A stretch of 64,000 nucleotides of DNA from an uncultured Prevotella sp. (GCA_900314995.1 OMXK01000011.1:1-64000); one strand, 5' to 3'; counted from the first letter of the stretch, positions 48,260 through 57,377 are shown. Notes: generated by a model not told the origin, from the sequence alone. Numbers and translations: made by a program.

Positions 48260-48281
48260 CCATTGAAATCCTAGAGTCGAT

Positions 48282-49412
48282 ATGATAAAAAGAATCGAGT
48301 ATATGAGAAAAGTGTTGATATTATTAGTGCTGGTAATGGGCGTGGTGCTGGGAGGATGCTCTGGAAAGGGGGGAGCGAAGACGGCGGCTGCGGATGAGGC
48401 TGGAGCCAGCGTGGAGGTAAAGGTAAAGTATGCTACGGGCTTCACCGTCAGGGATACGGCTGGTATACGTTTGGTGGATGTAGGCAAGCATTATCATTTC
48501 GCTTTGGTGAAGGGCGATGTGGCTGTGCCTGAGGGCTATACGAAGGTTCGTGTGCCGATCGAGCGGACCATCTGTATGACGGCCTTGCAGCTGTCGAACT
48601 TCACGATATTGGATGCCCACGATGTGGTGAAGGGGCTGACGGGGACGAAGAATCTATATAATAAAGATGTTCTGGCGCGTGTGAAGGATGGTCGCATCGT
48701 GAAGATCGGTATGGAGGGCAACTTCGATACGGAGATGGTGCTGGCTGCCAATCCCGACGTGATCTTCATCTCGCCCTTCAAGCGTGGCGGCTATGAGCCT
48801 ATCAAGGAGACGGGTATCACGCTGGTGCCCCATCTGGGCTATAAGGAACTGAACCCGCTGGGACAGGCTGAGTGGATCAAGTTCGTGGGGATGTTTATCG
48901 GAAAGGAACAGCAGGCCAATGACATCTTCGCAGGCATCGAGCAGCGCTATAACGAACTGAAGGCACTGGCTGCAAAGGCAGAGAAGCGGCCTACGGTGTT
49001 CAGTGGCGAGATGCACAGCGGAACGTGGCACGCCGTTGGCGGCAAGAACTATCTGGCGCAGATATTCCGCGATGCCGGAGCCGACTACGTGATTGCCGAC
49101 GAGGAAACGGCGGGTGAGAACCTGGAGTTTGAGAAAATGTATGCCCTCGCTGCCAAAGCCGACTACTGGCGCATACTGAACAGCTATCCTGACGCTTTCT
49201 CATACGAGGCGCTGAAGGCTTCTGAGCCTCGCAACGAACTCTTCCAGGCGTTCAAGGATCGGAAGGTGATCTACTGCAACATGAAGCAGACACCTTACTA
49301 CGAGATCTCGCCTGTGGAGCCTGATGTGCTGCTGAAGGATTTCGTGGCCATCTTCCATCCTGAGCTCGTAGAGGCTGACTATCAACCAACGTTCTATCAA
49401 CTGCTGAAATAA
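48282..49412 (+). CDS. ABC transporter substrate-binding lipoprotein (FecB/BtuF type)
   Basis: 376 residues. The lipobox is VVLGGCSG; a second Met at 48303 gives a shorter signal peptide and is an alternative start. PIERTICMTALQLSNFTILD and NPDVIFISPFKRGGYEPIK belong to the helical-backbone binding fold used for iron chelates and cobalamin. Directly followed by the FecCD-type permease (TAAATG). No ATPase gene follows, so the importer is incomplete here. No B12 riboswitch is seen upstream. Confidence 0.88.
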   Translation: MIKRIEYMRKVLILLVLVMGVVLGGCSGKGGAKTAAADEAGASVEVKVKYATGFTVRDTAGIRLVDVGKHYHFALVKGDVAVPEGYTKVRVPIERTICMTALQLSNFTILDAHDVVKGLTGTKNLYNKDVLARVKDGRIVKIGMEGNFDTEMVLAANPDVIFISPFKRGGYEPIKETGITLVPHLGYKELNPLGQAEWIKFVGMFIGKEQQANDIFAGIEQRYNELKALAAKAEKRPTVFSGEMHSGTWHAVGGKNYLAQIFRDAGADYVIADEETAGENLEFEKMYALAAKADYWRILNSYPDAFSYEALKASEPRNELFQAFKDRKVIYCNMKQTPYYEISPVEPDVLLKDFVAIFHPELVEADYQPTFYQLLK

Positions 49413-50444
49413 ATGCAACGTCATTTTCCGATATTTCTGGCTTTGGTGTTGATGATTGCGATACTGGCAGTCGTCAACCTGCTCATCGGCTCTGTCGCTA
49501 TCCCGATAGGCGATGTGTGTAGGATTCTGGTGGGCAATGGGGATAATGAGATCTGGCAGAACATTATCTTCCAGTCGCGTCTGCCTCAGGCGCTGACGGC
49601 GATTGCCGCTGGTGCAGGACTGGCCGTCAGCGGACTGCAGATGCAGACGGTGTTCCGCAATCCGCTGGCTGGTCCCTCCGTGCTGGGTATCTCCAACGGT
49701 TCTGCCTTGGGTGTGGCCTTCGTCGTGCTGCTGTCGGGTAGGATAGGAGGGGTAGCCCTTTCCCGACTCGGCTATCTGGGCGATGCGGCCATGTCTGTCG
49801 CTGCCATCGTTGGAGCGCTGGCCGTGATGATGCTGATTGTGTGGATCTCGCAGAAGGTGAAGGGTAATGTCACCTTATTAATTATAGGTGTGATGATCGG
49901 CTATCTGGCGAATGCGATTATCGGCGTGCTGAAGTTCCTGTCGCCCGAGGAGGATGTGAAGGCATTCGTCGTATGGGGATTGGGCTCCTTCTCGCGTGTC
50001 TCTGGCGACGAGATGGTGCTTTTCGTCGTGCTGATGTGCGTGCTGCTGCCGTTGAGTTGTCTGCTGGTGAAGTCGATGAACCTGCTGCTGCTGGGTGATC
50101 GCTATGCTGCCAATCTGGGCTTGAATATCCGTCGTGCCCGCTTGCTGGTGATTGTCTGCTCGGGTGTCTTGGTAGCGATCGTTACCGCCTATTGCGGTCC
50201 TATCATGTTCATCGGCCTGGCCGTCCCTCATCTGGCCCGAGCCATCTTCCGCACCAGCGACCATCGGATACTGATGCCAGCTACGATGCTCTGTGGTGCA
50301 GCGCTGACACTCGTCTGCAACCTGATAGCCCGTATGCCGGGCTTCGAGGGTGCTCTGCCCGTCAACTCTGTGACGGCACTTGTTGGAGCGCCAGTCATCG
50401 CAGCGGTTCTCTTTGGCCGTCGCAAGGACGAGGTGGGGGAGTGA
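49413..50444 (+). CDS. FecCD-family ABC permease
   Basis: 343 residues and about ten membrane helices. SRLPQALTAIAAGAGLAVSG, QTVFRNPLAGPSVLGISNG, FVVWGLGSFS and PIMFIGLAVPHLARAIF are the BtuC/FhuB signature blocks. Works with the lipoprotein above for siderophore, heme or cobalamin uptake. The partner ATPase is missing; a converging HU gene lies 3 nt after its stop. Confidence 0.92.
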   Translation: MQRHFPIFLALVLMIAILAVVNLLIGSVAIPIGDVCRILVGNGDNEIWQNIIFQSRLPQALTAIAAGAGLAVSGLQMQTVFRNPLAGPSVLGISNGSALGVAFVVLLSGRIGGVALSRLGYLGDAAMSVAAIVGALAVMMLIVWISQKVKGNVTLLIIGVMIGYLANAIIGVLKFLSPEEDVKAFVVWGLGSFSRVSGDEMVLFVVLMCVLLPLSCLLVKSMNLLLLGDRYAANLGLNIRRARLLVIVCSGVLVAIVTAYCGPIMFIGLAVPHLARAIFRTSDHRILMPATMLCGAALTLVCNLIARMPGFEGALPVNSVTALVGAPVIAAVLFGRRKDEVGE

Positions 50445-50447
50445 GCG

Positions 50448-50873
50448 CTATCCCTTAGTGGTTTCTTTCAGCGGATCCTCGTAATCCGACTGCTTGTCTT
50501 TGTGGAAGGTGAGGCCGTCGTAGAGGGGCTGCGAGCCGTTTTCGCTCTCTGGGATGAAGTGGAGGCGGACGCCTCGGATATGCTTCTTGGCGCTGAAGTC
50601 GTGGCGATTGCCTATCTTTTCGCTCTCGATCTCTAGTTTCAGCATGCCCCAGTCCTTCAGGCGCACACGATCGCCGTTGCGCAGATGGCGGTTGACAACG
50701 CTGGCCAGGGTCAGCATCACGCCGTAGACATCGCCCTCGCCCGTGCCCATCCGTTGGGCTGCTTCCTTGCATATCTGACGGCTGTCGATGGTCTGTTCGT
50801 GAACGGCTACTGCCTTGTACTTGCCGAAGGTAGAGAGCTTCGGTTTGGTCTCTTTCTTGATCTTGTATTTCAT
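50448..50873 (-). CDS. HU-family DNA-binding protein (Bacteroidota HU-like)
   Basis: About 141 residues starting MKYKIKKETKP. The middle has the HU-like pattern (VVNRHLRNGDRVRLKDWGML, then FSAKKHIRGVRLHFIP) with a long charged C-terminal tail, as in the large HU-domain proteins of Bacteroides. The longer frame upstream to 50936 is rejected; the -7 box TATCTTTG (50901 to 50894) lies 20 nt before this start. Likely a nucleoid protein. Confidence 0.78.
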   Translation of the reverse strand: MKYKIKKETKPKLSTFGKYKAVAVHEQTIDSRQICKEAAQRMGTGEGDVYGVMLTLASVVNRHLRNGDRVRLKDWGMLKLEIESEKIGNRHDFSAKKHIRGVRLHFIPESENGSQPLYDGLTFHKDKQSDYEDPLKETTKG

Positions 50874-50893
50874 ATCGTTTTCGCTTTTTTCGG

Positions 50894-50901
50894 CAAAGAT
50901 A
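50894..50901 (-). promoter_or_regulatory. -7 element of HU-like gene
   Basis: TATCTTTG on the minus strand, 21 nt before the start. Confidence 0.5.
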
Positions 50902-50994
50902 CACATTATTGTTGAAACTACATAAAATTTCAGCAAAAATCTGCGAAATTTTCTTTTGATGGTATGATTGATTTTCTAAAATACAGATAGCTTT

Positions 50995-51098
50995 ACCTAC
51001 ACACCTACACAAATTCTGTATAATCTGCAGAATATCAATGGTTTAATATGATTTCTTACCTACACTATAACTACACTTTACATACACTTTACCTACAC
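50995..51098. repeat. Helically phased TACAC repeats
   Basis: TACAC begins at 51061, 51072, 51083 and 51094, exactly 11 bp apart, in the context CTACACTTTACATACACTTT. Two further copies start at 50998 and 51006. One repeat per helical turn is the pattern of a protein-binding array. Confidence 0.7.
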
Positions 51099-51182
51099 AA
51101 AATGCCCATCTGAGAACAAGTTACAGCGTACCAAAGTCTGCTTTTGTGGCTTTCTGACTGGTGGTTACATACCGATAGAATG

Positions 51183-51204
51183 CAAAATTCTCGAGAGAAT
51201 TTTG
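51183..51204. repeat. Perfect 22-bp palindrome
   Basis: CAAAATTCTC-GA-GAGAATTTTG: 10-bp arms with a 2-nt centre, followed directly by the GGTTTG/CAAACC hairpin at 51206-51224. Possible operator or recombination site; nothing links it to a known protein. Confidence 0.7.
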
Positions 51205-51312
51205 TGGTTTGTCGTAAGCAAACCTCTGCTCAGGTCTATCCTGAAGAGGAGTTTGTACGTACAAAACTTGTAGTTAAAATGTAGTTGATGTGCTGATTTT
51301 TTTCATGATTTT

Positions 51313-51343
51313 TTTGCCAGTCCGATAATTATCACTATCTTTG
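51313..51343 (+). promoter_or_regulatory. Promoter of SGNH-hydrolase gene
   Basis: TTTG 51313-51316, 19 nt, TATCTTTG 51336-51343, 22 nt before the ATG. Confidence 0.65.
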
Positions 51344-51365
51344 CAACCATAAAAACCGAAGTAGA

Positions 51366-52511
51366 ATGACAAACAACAGTAAATGGGTGGCCTGCTGGGG
51401 CAACGCCACTTCGATCACCAACCGTCGCGAGGCCATCTATGCCAAAGACCTCACGCTACGCTATCCCGTCAGGATGCCTTTCAGTGGCAGTCAACTGCGC
51501 TTTCGTTTCTCGAATCTTACTGGTACTGAGCCTGTTACGCTCAACAAAGTGTTCGTAGGCCATACGCCAATCACCTTTGGCGGCGCATCGGGCGTCAGTC
51601 TGCTGCCAGGCAAGGAGACGGAGAGCGATGCCATCCCCTATGCCGTGAATCGCGGCGATACGATTGAGGTGAGCTTCTACATGGCGGACTATACCCAGAT
51701 GAACAGCGGCACGCTCATCACGGGACCGCTCTCGAAGGGCTCTTATGCCTACGGCGACTATGCCGAGGCCGACGAGCTGCCGCTGGAGCTGAGCCGTCAC
51801 ACTAACTGGTTCTACTTCTTGAACACCATCGATGTGCTGACATCGGCAGAGAATAGGGCAGTGGTGTGCTATGGCGACTCCATCACGGCCCAGTCGTGGC
51901 CCGACTATATGGCGCAGCTGGCCTTCGGCTCGCATATCGCTGTGGTTCGCCGAGCCGTCAGCGGAACGCGCATCCTGCGCCAGTACGACTGCATCACTTA
52001 TCAGGCTTACGGCCTCAAAGGTGCCACGCGATTCCCCATCGAGATGAATGTCACCGGGGCTACGGATGTGATCATCCAGCACGGCATCAACGATATCATC
52101 CACCCTGTGGGCACCGACGTGAACCCTTTCCGCCCCTGGAGCGACCTGCCTACGGTAGAGGAGATGGAGCGTGGGGTAGAGGAGATCTACGTGAAGCCCG
52201 CCAAGGCGATGGGGCTGAAAGTGTGGAGCGGCACCCTGCTGCCGATCTATGGCTGGCGCACCTATAATGAAGATCGCGACGCGATGCGGCAGCAGTTCAA
52301 CGAGTGGTTGCGCACTTCACCGATCTTCGACGGTTGTATCGATTTCGATGCCGCCGTGCGCAGCGTCACTAATCCCAAGGCTTTTGCCGAGGGCAACGAC
52401 AGCGGCGACCATCTGCATCCCAGCGAGCGGGCCTACGAGCTCATGGCTCAAGCCGCCGCCCACAAGCTGATCCGCTACTCGCCGCGATACGACCACGAGG
52501 AACTATTCTGA
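51366..52511 (+). CDS. SGNH/GDSL-family hydrolase (esterase-like)
   Basis: 381 residues. The N-terminal ~160 residues form a beta-rich domain (FRFSNLTGTEPVTLNKVFVG) typical of GDSL proteins acting on polysaccharides. The SGNH domain has Ser172 in VVCYGDSITAQSWPD, Gly in RRAVSGTRIL, Asn in IIQHGINDIIHPVG and the Asp-His pair in DSGDHLHPSERAY. No signal peptide is seen, so it is probably cytoplasmic. Likely an esterase or deacetylase; substrate unknown. Confidence 0.85.
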   Translation: MTNNSKWVACWGNATSITNRREAIYAKDLTLRYPVRMPFSGSQLRFRFSNLTGTEPVTLNKVFVGHTPITFGGASGVSLLPGKETESDAIPYAVNRGDTIEVSFYMADYTQMNSGTLITGPLSKGSYAYGDYAEADELPLELSRHTNWFYFLNTIDVLTSAENRAVVCYGDSITAQSWPDYMAQLAFGSHIAVVRRAVSGTRILRQYDCITYQAYGLKGATRFPIEMNVTGATDVIIQHGINDIIHPVGTDVNPFRPWSDLPTVEEMERGVEEIYVKPAKAMGLKVWSGTLLPIYGWRTYNEDRDAMRQQFNEWLRTSPIFDGCIDFDAAVRSVTNPKAFAEGNDSGDHLHPSERAYELMAQAAAHKLIRYSPRYDHEELF

Positions 52512-52515
52512 TCTT

Positions 52516-53499
52516 TTACGATACCACATTGACGGGCTTTCCATTGAGGAAGGCCCGTACATTGTCGGTAGCCACCTGAAGCAATCGGCCGCGAGCCTCC
52601 GTGGTGGCCCAGGCGATATGTGGGGTGATGAAGGCGTTGGGCTGCGCCAGTAGCGGATTCTTGCTCTGCAAGCGTCCTTCGGCAGTACGTTCTGCCTTTG
52701 GCGGTTCCTCCGTCAGCACATCGGCACAGAAGGCTGCAAGTCTTCCCTCTGCGAGTGCATCGGCCACAGCCTGATCGTCCACCAGCGGTCCTCGCCCTGT
52801 ATTGATAAGGATGGCTGTGGGTTTCATCAGTCTGATACTTTGGGCATTGACGAGATGACGGGTGTCTGGCGTCAGCGGACAATGCAGACTCACGACGTCG
52901 CTTTCTGCCAGGATCTCCGTCAGCGACTTCTTCTCGATGTAGGCGGGCAGTTCGCTTTCAGCCTTGCTGGTATAGGCCGAGACCTTCATCCCGAAAGCAT
53001 TTGCGATGGTGGCTACCCGCTGGCCAATGTTGCCGAGACCCACGATGCCGAAGCGCTTCCCTGATAGTTCCGTCAGACAGGTATCCCAATAGCAGAAGTC
53101 AGGGCTCTCCGTCCATCGGCCATCCCGATTCTGCAGGGCATAGTGCTCTGTGCGGTTCGTCACCGTCAGCAGATGGGCAAACACCATCTGAGCTACACTC
53201 TCCGTGCTGTAGGCAGGCACATTGGTGACGATGATGCCCCGTTCGCGAGCCGCCTCGAGATCCACCACGTTATAGCCCGTTGCCAAGACGCCAATATACT
53301 GAAGTTGAGGCAGTTGCTCTATCTCAGCCCTGCCGAGCACCACCTTGTTAGTCAGCACGATCTCTGCATCGGCAACCCTCGCCACCGTCTCACTGGGCCT
53401 CGTGCGGTCATACACCTTCACCACGCCCAACATCTCCAGCCCTTCCCAGCCCAAATCGCCCGGATTAGCCGTATAGCCGTCAAGTATTACGATCTTCAT
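52516..53499 (-). CDS. D-2-hydroxyacid dehydrogenase (HprA/Ghr-like)
   Basis: About 327 residues from ATG 53499 (MKIVILDGYTANPGDLGWEG). NAD-binding GIVGLGNIGQRVATIANAFG, catalytic Arg in LINTGRGPLVDDQAVADAL, Glu in VLTEEPP and His in NAFITPHIAWAT. NVVDLEAARERGIIVTNVPAYS is typical of hydroxypyruvate/glycerate-type enzymes. The extension to 53604 crosses the promoter (TAACTTTG at 53531 to 53524) and is rejected. It converges with the SGNH gene 4 nt away. Confidence 0.92.
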   Translation of the reverse strand: MKIVILDGYTANPGDLGWEGLEMLGVVKVYDRTRPSETVARVADAEIVLTNKVVLGRAEIEQLPQLQYIGVLATGYNVVDLEAARERGIIVTNVPAYSTESVAQMVFAHLLTVTNRTEHYALQNRDGRWTESPDFCYWDTCLTELSGKRFGIVGLGNIGQRVATIANAFGMKVSAYTSKAESELPAYIEKKSLTEILAESDVVSLHCPLTPDTRHLVNAQSIRLMKPTAILINTGRGPLVDDQAVADALAEGRLAAFCADVLTEEPPKAERTAEGRLQSKNPLLAQPNAFITPHIAWATTEARGRLLQVATDNVRAFLNGKPVNVVS

Positions 53500-53523
53500 A
53501 ATTTCTTCGATTGCTTTTGCGAG

Positions 53524-53531
53524 CAAAGTTA
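53524..53531 (-). promoter_or_regulatory. -7 element of hydroxyacid dehydrogenase gene
   Basis: TAACTTTG on the minus strand, 25 nt before the start. Confidence 0.5.
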
Positions 53532-53620
53532 CGAAATATATCTGAATATCCTTGGTTCTTCGCCGATAATTTGCAAAATATCGTGCATTTAAAGATGTAA
53601 CCAAATTGTAATCGCCTTTA

Positions 53621-53652
53621 TTTGAATAATTCGTTCTATTTTTGTATCTTTG
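53621..53652 (+). promoter_or_regulatory. Promoter of Na/Pi transporter fusion
   Basis: TTTG 53621-53624, 20 nt, TATCTTTG 53645-53652; ATG 53677 follows after 24 nt. Confidence 0.7.
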
Positions 53653-53676
53653 CGGCGTAATAAATATTTTGATGAT

Positions 53677-55635
53677 ATGAAAGTAGAATTGTTTTTCAGG
53701 TTGCTTGGCTCGCTGGCATTGCTTATCTATGGTATGAAGACGATGAGCGATGCCTTGCAGAAAATGGCAGGACCAAGTTTAAGACACATATTAGCCCGTA
53801 TGACGGGCAACCGATTTATTGGCATGCTGACGGGAACGCTGGTGACTTGTGCCGTACAGTCATCATCGGCTACGACGGTCATGACCGTCTCGTTTGTTTC
53901 GGCAGGACTGCTCACTTTGGCCCAAGCCATCTCCATTATCATGGGTGCCAACATCGGCACGACATTGACGGCCTGGATTATGTCGTTAGGCTACAATGTC
54001 GATCTGACGGTCGTGGTGTTTCCGGCATTCCTCGTCGGTATGGTGCTCATCTACAAGAAGCGTCATCGTGTGGCAGGCGACTTCCTCTTCGGAATAGCAT
54101 TCCTGTTCTGGTCGCTGGTGATGCTGAGCAGCGTGGGCCGCGATATGGACTTGGCCCACAATCCCGATGTGGTTAATTTCTTTGCCTCGTTTGATACAGG
54201 CAGTTATCTCACTATCTTTGCCTTTCTGGCAGCTGGCACGGTCATCACCTGTGTGGTGCAGTCGTCGGCAGCCGTGATGGCCATTACCATTCTGCTCTGC
54301 TCTACGGGAGTGTTGCCCATCTATATGGGTATTGCCTTGGTGATGGGTGAGAATATCGGCACTACGGCTACAGCCAACCTTGCGGCTCTTGGTGCCGGAA
54401 CAGAGGCTCGCCGTGCAGCACTAGCCCACCTGCTGTTCAATGTGTTTGGCGTCGTCTGGGTGCTCGCGGTCTTCTATCCCCTTGTCGATATGGTGTGCAG
54501 CCTCGTTGGCTACAACCCTTCATTATCGGGTCAGGCGGAAAGGATTCCAGTCGTACTGGCCATGTTCCACACTTGCTTCAACGTTCTGAACACAGCCCTG
54601 CTCATCGGCTTTATTCCCCAGATGGAGCGGATTGTCTGCAGACTGTTGCCTGAAGGTAAGGCGGAGGCCAAAGAGCCTAGCACCTTGCACTTTATCAGCG
54701 TTGGTGTGATACAGACACCAGAAATTGCGGTGCTCCAGGCACAAAAGGAAATCGTGCATTTCGCAGAACGCATGCATCGTATGTTTGGAATGGTGTGTTC
54801 GCTGATTGACGAGAAGGACAAGAAAGAGTTTGAAAGCCAGTTTGCCCGCATCGAACGCTACGAGACCATCGCCGACAATATGGAAATAGAGATAGCCAAT
54901 TTCCTGGAACAAGTAGGTAATGAGCATCTGTCGGATGAAACAAAGGAAAAGACGCGTGTGATACTCCGTCAGATTGGCGAATTGGAATCCATTGGTGACG
55001 CTTGTTACAAAATGGCACGGACAGTAAACCATCTGCGTGAAAACAAAGAAGACTTTACTGCTGAGCAATACACCAGACTGCACGACATGCTCCGGCTGGT
55101 GAATGAGGCTGTGGTACAGATGATTGTCGTAGTGAGCGGGCGACGCAAAGACCTCTCGCTAGCCGACTCTCTCTCCATCGAAAACGACATCAATGAACTT
55201 CGCAACATACTCAGAAGCGATTCCGCTATGGGCGTAGATGCCCATCTCTATTCCTACGCCATCGGCACAATCTATAACGACATCGTGGCTGACTGCGAGA
55301 AGATCGGCGACTATGTGATGAATATCGTTGAAGCCCGTCTGGGTAAGCATCTGCTCAGCTATAACGGTCTGAGCCTGAACCTCGATAAGAAGGAGGCTAC
55401 CGTTGATGGCAATCCTGTCAGCCTTACACGCACGGAGTTTGAACTGCTCCACCTGCTTCTGCTCAATCGTGGAAAGGTCCTCTCTCGTCAGGAACTCATG
55501 GATACCGTCTGGGCGGGTGTCGTCGTGACAGACCGGACCGTGAATGTCAACATCACCCGTTTGCGCAAAAAACTAGGACCATACGCTCAAAACATCGCCA
55601 GCCGCACTGGTTACGGCTATGTGTTTGAGGAGTAA
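53677..55635 (+). CDS. Na+/Pi cotransporter - PhoU - OmpR-type winged-helix fusion
   Basis: 652 residues in three parts. Residues 1-325 are a Na/Pi cotransporter (NptA type) with the twin QSS repeats VQSSSATT (about 60-67) and VQSSAAV (194-200) and about eight membrane helices. Residues about 355-555 are a PhoU-like helical domain (ERYETIADNMEIEIANFLEQ; YNDIVADCEKIGDYVMNIVE). Residues about 560-652 are a complete OmpR/PhoB winged helix (LTRTEFELLHLLLLNRGKV, DRTVNVNITRLRKKLG, TGYGYVFEE) with no receiver domain. The usual family ends near residue 555. The frame is continuous with even codon use. The protein would place a DNA-binding domain on the cytoplasmic face of a phosphate transporter. Confidence 0.9.
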   Translation: MKVELFFRLLGSLALLIYGMKTMSDALQKMAGPSLRHILARMTGNRFIGMLTGTLVTCAVQSSSATTVMTVSFVSAGLLTLAQAISIIMGANIGTTLTAWIMSLGYNVDLTVVVFPAFLVGMVLIYKKRHRVAGDFLFGIAFLFWSLVMLSSVGRDMDLAHNPDVVNFFASFDTGSYLTIFAFLAAGTVITCVVQSSAAVMAITILLCSTGVLPIYMGIALVMGENIGTTATANLAALGAGTEARRAALAHLLFNVFGVVWVLAVFYPLVDMVCSLVGYNPSLSGQAERIPVVLAMFHTCFNVLNTALLIGFIPQMERIVCRLLPEGKAEAKEPSTLHFISVGVIQTPEIAVLQAQKEIVHFAERMHRMFGMVCSLIDEKDKKEFESQFARIERYETIADNMEIEIANFLEQVGNEHLSDETKEKTRVILRQIGELESIGDACYKMARTVNHLRENKEDFTAEQYTRLHDMLRLVNEAVVQMIVVVSGRRKDLSLADSLSIENDINELRNILRSDSAMGVDAHLYSYAIGTIYNDIVADCEKIGDYVMNIVEARLGKHLLSYNGLSLNLDKKEATVDGNPVSLTRTEFELLHLLLLNRGKVLSRQELMDTVWAGVVVTDRTVNVNITRLRKKLGPYAQNIASRTGYGYVFEE

Positions 55636-56753
55636 GGCTTAATCCATGTCAGTTTTCTCCATAGGCCTTCTAGCGGACCGCGAGAATGGCGGCTAAACCA
55701 ATAACGGGCAAAGCAATACTGCGCGATGACCATAGCAGCACCAACCATCACGGCGTAGGTGATACCTAAAAGATGATAGCAGGCTAAACCATAGCCGCAG
55801 AAGATGAAACAGCCGATGATGGACTGTAGCAGATAGTTGGTAAGACTCATACGACCAAAGATGCAGAGGTGGTGCAGTACCTTGCGAACACCTTCGAAAG
55901 CATACCAGGCAGAGACTACCGCCGAGACAATCATGAGCAGGATAAAGAGATTGTAGATGGGCTTGAGCCATGATTCCAACTCGCCGAAATCCGCGAAACT
56001 CAACGCCATGACAACGATCGCTGAACGAATCAGGATGTTATGCCATATCTTCAGATGTCTGCCCTCATTGTAAAAGAGCCTCTGACGCCCCAACTGCATG
56101 CCAAGGATAAACAGGCAGAGCAACTGGGTGAGGCGTCCGCTGAACACATTGAATCGTAGATTCAACTCAAATCCATATCGCAGGTTGCCGACAGCATTCT
56201 CCCAGAACGTGCCATGCTCGTGGAGCCCCATGATATAGCCATAAATCTCCCAGAGGCGCGAGTGGTCGATGGTGGTGCCTGTCAGCAGACAGAAGAGTTC
56301 TACGGGCTGGATGGCCAGCAGGGCGATGATGCACCACACCCACTTCGACGGCAGATAACTAATCGGGATGAGTAACAAGCCGTAGCACGCATAGAGCATC
56401 AGGATATCGCCATCGTAGAAAGCCACATTAATGACACCAAACATGAAAAGCAGACACATGCGCCAGGCAAAGCGTAAGGAGAAATTCTTGCCTTTCTGCT
56501 GCTGATTATCGTTCATGATAAAAAAACTCAGTCCGAAGAGCATGGCGAAGATGCCGTACATCTTGCCGCTGAACAGCCAAGCCAGTACATCGGCCACCGT
56601 CTGGTCAATCGCCAATGTATGGACTATTGGCTCCTGCGTGAAGATATCGAAGTGCTCTACAGAGTGATACAGGATGATGCCTGCCACCGCGATGCCTCGC
56701 AAGGCATCGGCCACATCGATTCGGGTGTTGGGTAAATTGCTAGTTTTATACAT
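55617..56753 (-). CDS. DUF418-family membrane protein
   Basis: 378 residues and about ten hydrophobic helices. RIDVADALRGIAVAGIILYH near the N-terminus and the C-terminal RHSRGPLEGLWRKLTWI match the DUF418 family, whose biochemical role is unknown. Its 3' end overlaps the transporter-fusion gene by 19 bp on the opposite strand. It lies 6 nt downstream of the CAT-like gene. Confidence 0.8.
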   Translation of the reverse strand: MYKTSNLPNTRIDVADALRGIAVAGIILYHSVEHFDIFTQEPIVHTLAIDQTVADVLAWLFSGKMYGIFAMLFGLSFFIMNDNQQQKGKNFSLRFAWRMCLLFMFGVINVAFYDGDILMLYACYGLLLIPISYLPSKWVWCIIALLAIQPVELFCLLTGTTIDHSRLWEIYGYIMGLHEHGTFWENAVGNLRYGFELNLRFNVFSGRLTQLLCLFILGMQLGRQRLFYNEGRHLKIWHNILIRSAIVVMALSFADFGELESWLKPIYNLFILLMIVSAVVSAWYAFEGVRKVLHHLCIFGRMSLTNYLLQSIIGCFIFCGYGLACYHLLGITYAVMVGAAMVIAQYCFARYWFSRHSRGPLEGLWRKLTWIKPYSSNT

Positions 56754-56759
56754 AATTAT

Positions 56760-57377
56760 TTATATCGTGTTGATTGTCTTTTGCAGTTCTTCCAGGAATC
56801 GGGTGGCGTGTGAGCCGTCCATCTGGGCGTGATGGAATTGGAAGGAGATGGGGAGCGTCGTCTTCAGCCAGCCTTTACGATAGCGCCCCCAGGCGAGGAA
56901 GGGATTGGTGAAGATGCCGCTGTACTGGTTGACAATGCTGTCCAGTTCCGTGCCAGTCACTGCCGACGTGCCGACTATCACAGCCTCATCGTCTAAGATG
57001 TCCTGACAAGTCTGGCTGATGGTTTCTGTCAGATGCAGGTAATTGGCATTAAACTGCTCCAGATCGTCGTTGACGGCAACGTCGCAAAAACTGAGTCCGC
57101 CCTTTATGTTATCCACTATCACGTTGATGGCCATACGGTCGTATTTGTATAGTTTCCCATTCTGCGGCAACATGTAGAACTCCTTTATCCCTGATGCCGC
57201 CTTGCCGATGCACCAGCAGAGCAGCATATTGAATTTAAGCCCATGCCTATGACTTACCTTATACAGCCTCGTCACATCGAAAGTCTTGGTGAGCGTCACC
57301 ATCGGCATGGGCGACTTAGTCCATAGTTCGAATGCTATGGCCCGATTGGTATCTTTGGGATTGATTTCCTGTTTCAT
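56760..57377 (-). CDS. Chloramphenicol acetyltransferase-family protein
   Basis: About 205 residues from ATG 57377. The acetyl-CoA/active-site motif HHAQMDGSHATRFLEELQ (catalytic His in HxxxDG) and LPISFQFHHAQMDG define the trimeric CAT fold. FDVTRLYKVSHRHGLKFNML is the N-terminal block. Many chromosomal members do not confer resistance, so the substrate is open. A -7 box TAACTTTG lies at 57406 to 57399. Confidence 0.85.
   Translation of the reverse strand: MKQEINPKDTNRAIAFELWTKSPMPMVTLTKTFDVTRLYKVSHRHGLKFNMLLCWCIGKAASGIKEFYMLPQNGKLYKYDRMAINVIVDNIKGGLSFCDVAVNDDLEQFNANYLHLTETISQTCQDILDDEAVIVGTSAVTGTELDSIVNQYSGIFTNPFLAWGRYRKGWLKTTLPISFQFHHAQMDGSHATRFLEELQKTINTI

Larger units (their letters stand above)
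50902..51365. other. 464-bp spacer with phased repeats and palindromes
   Basis: No gene. It contains an 11-bp-phased TACAC repeat (51061-51098, with two more copies at 50998 and 51006), a perfect 10-bp-armed palindrome (51183-51204), a small hairpin (51206-51224) and the SGNH-gene promoter. Confidence 0.5.

Noticed and set aside
48097-48281. Cobalamin riboswitch upstream of the FecB-like gene
   Set aside because: Only a terminator and a promoter are present; the leader is about 20 nt, too short for a riboswitch.
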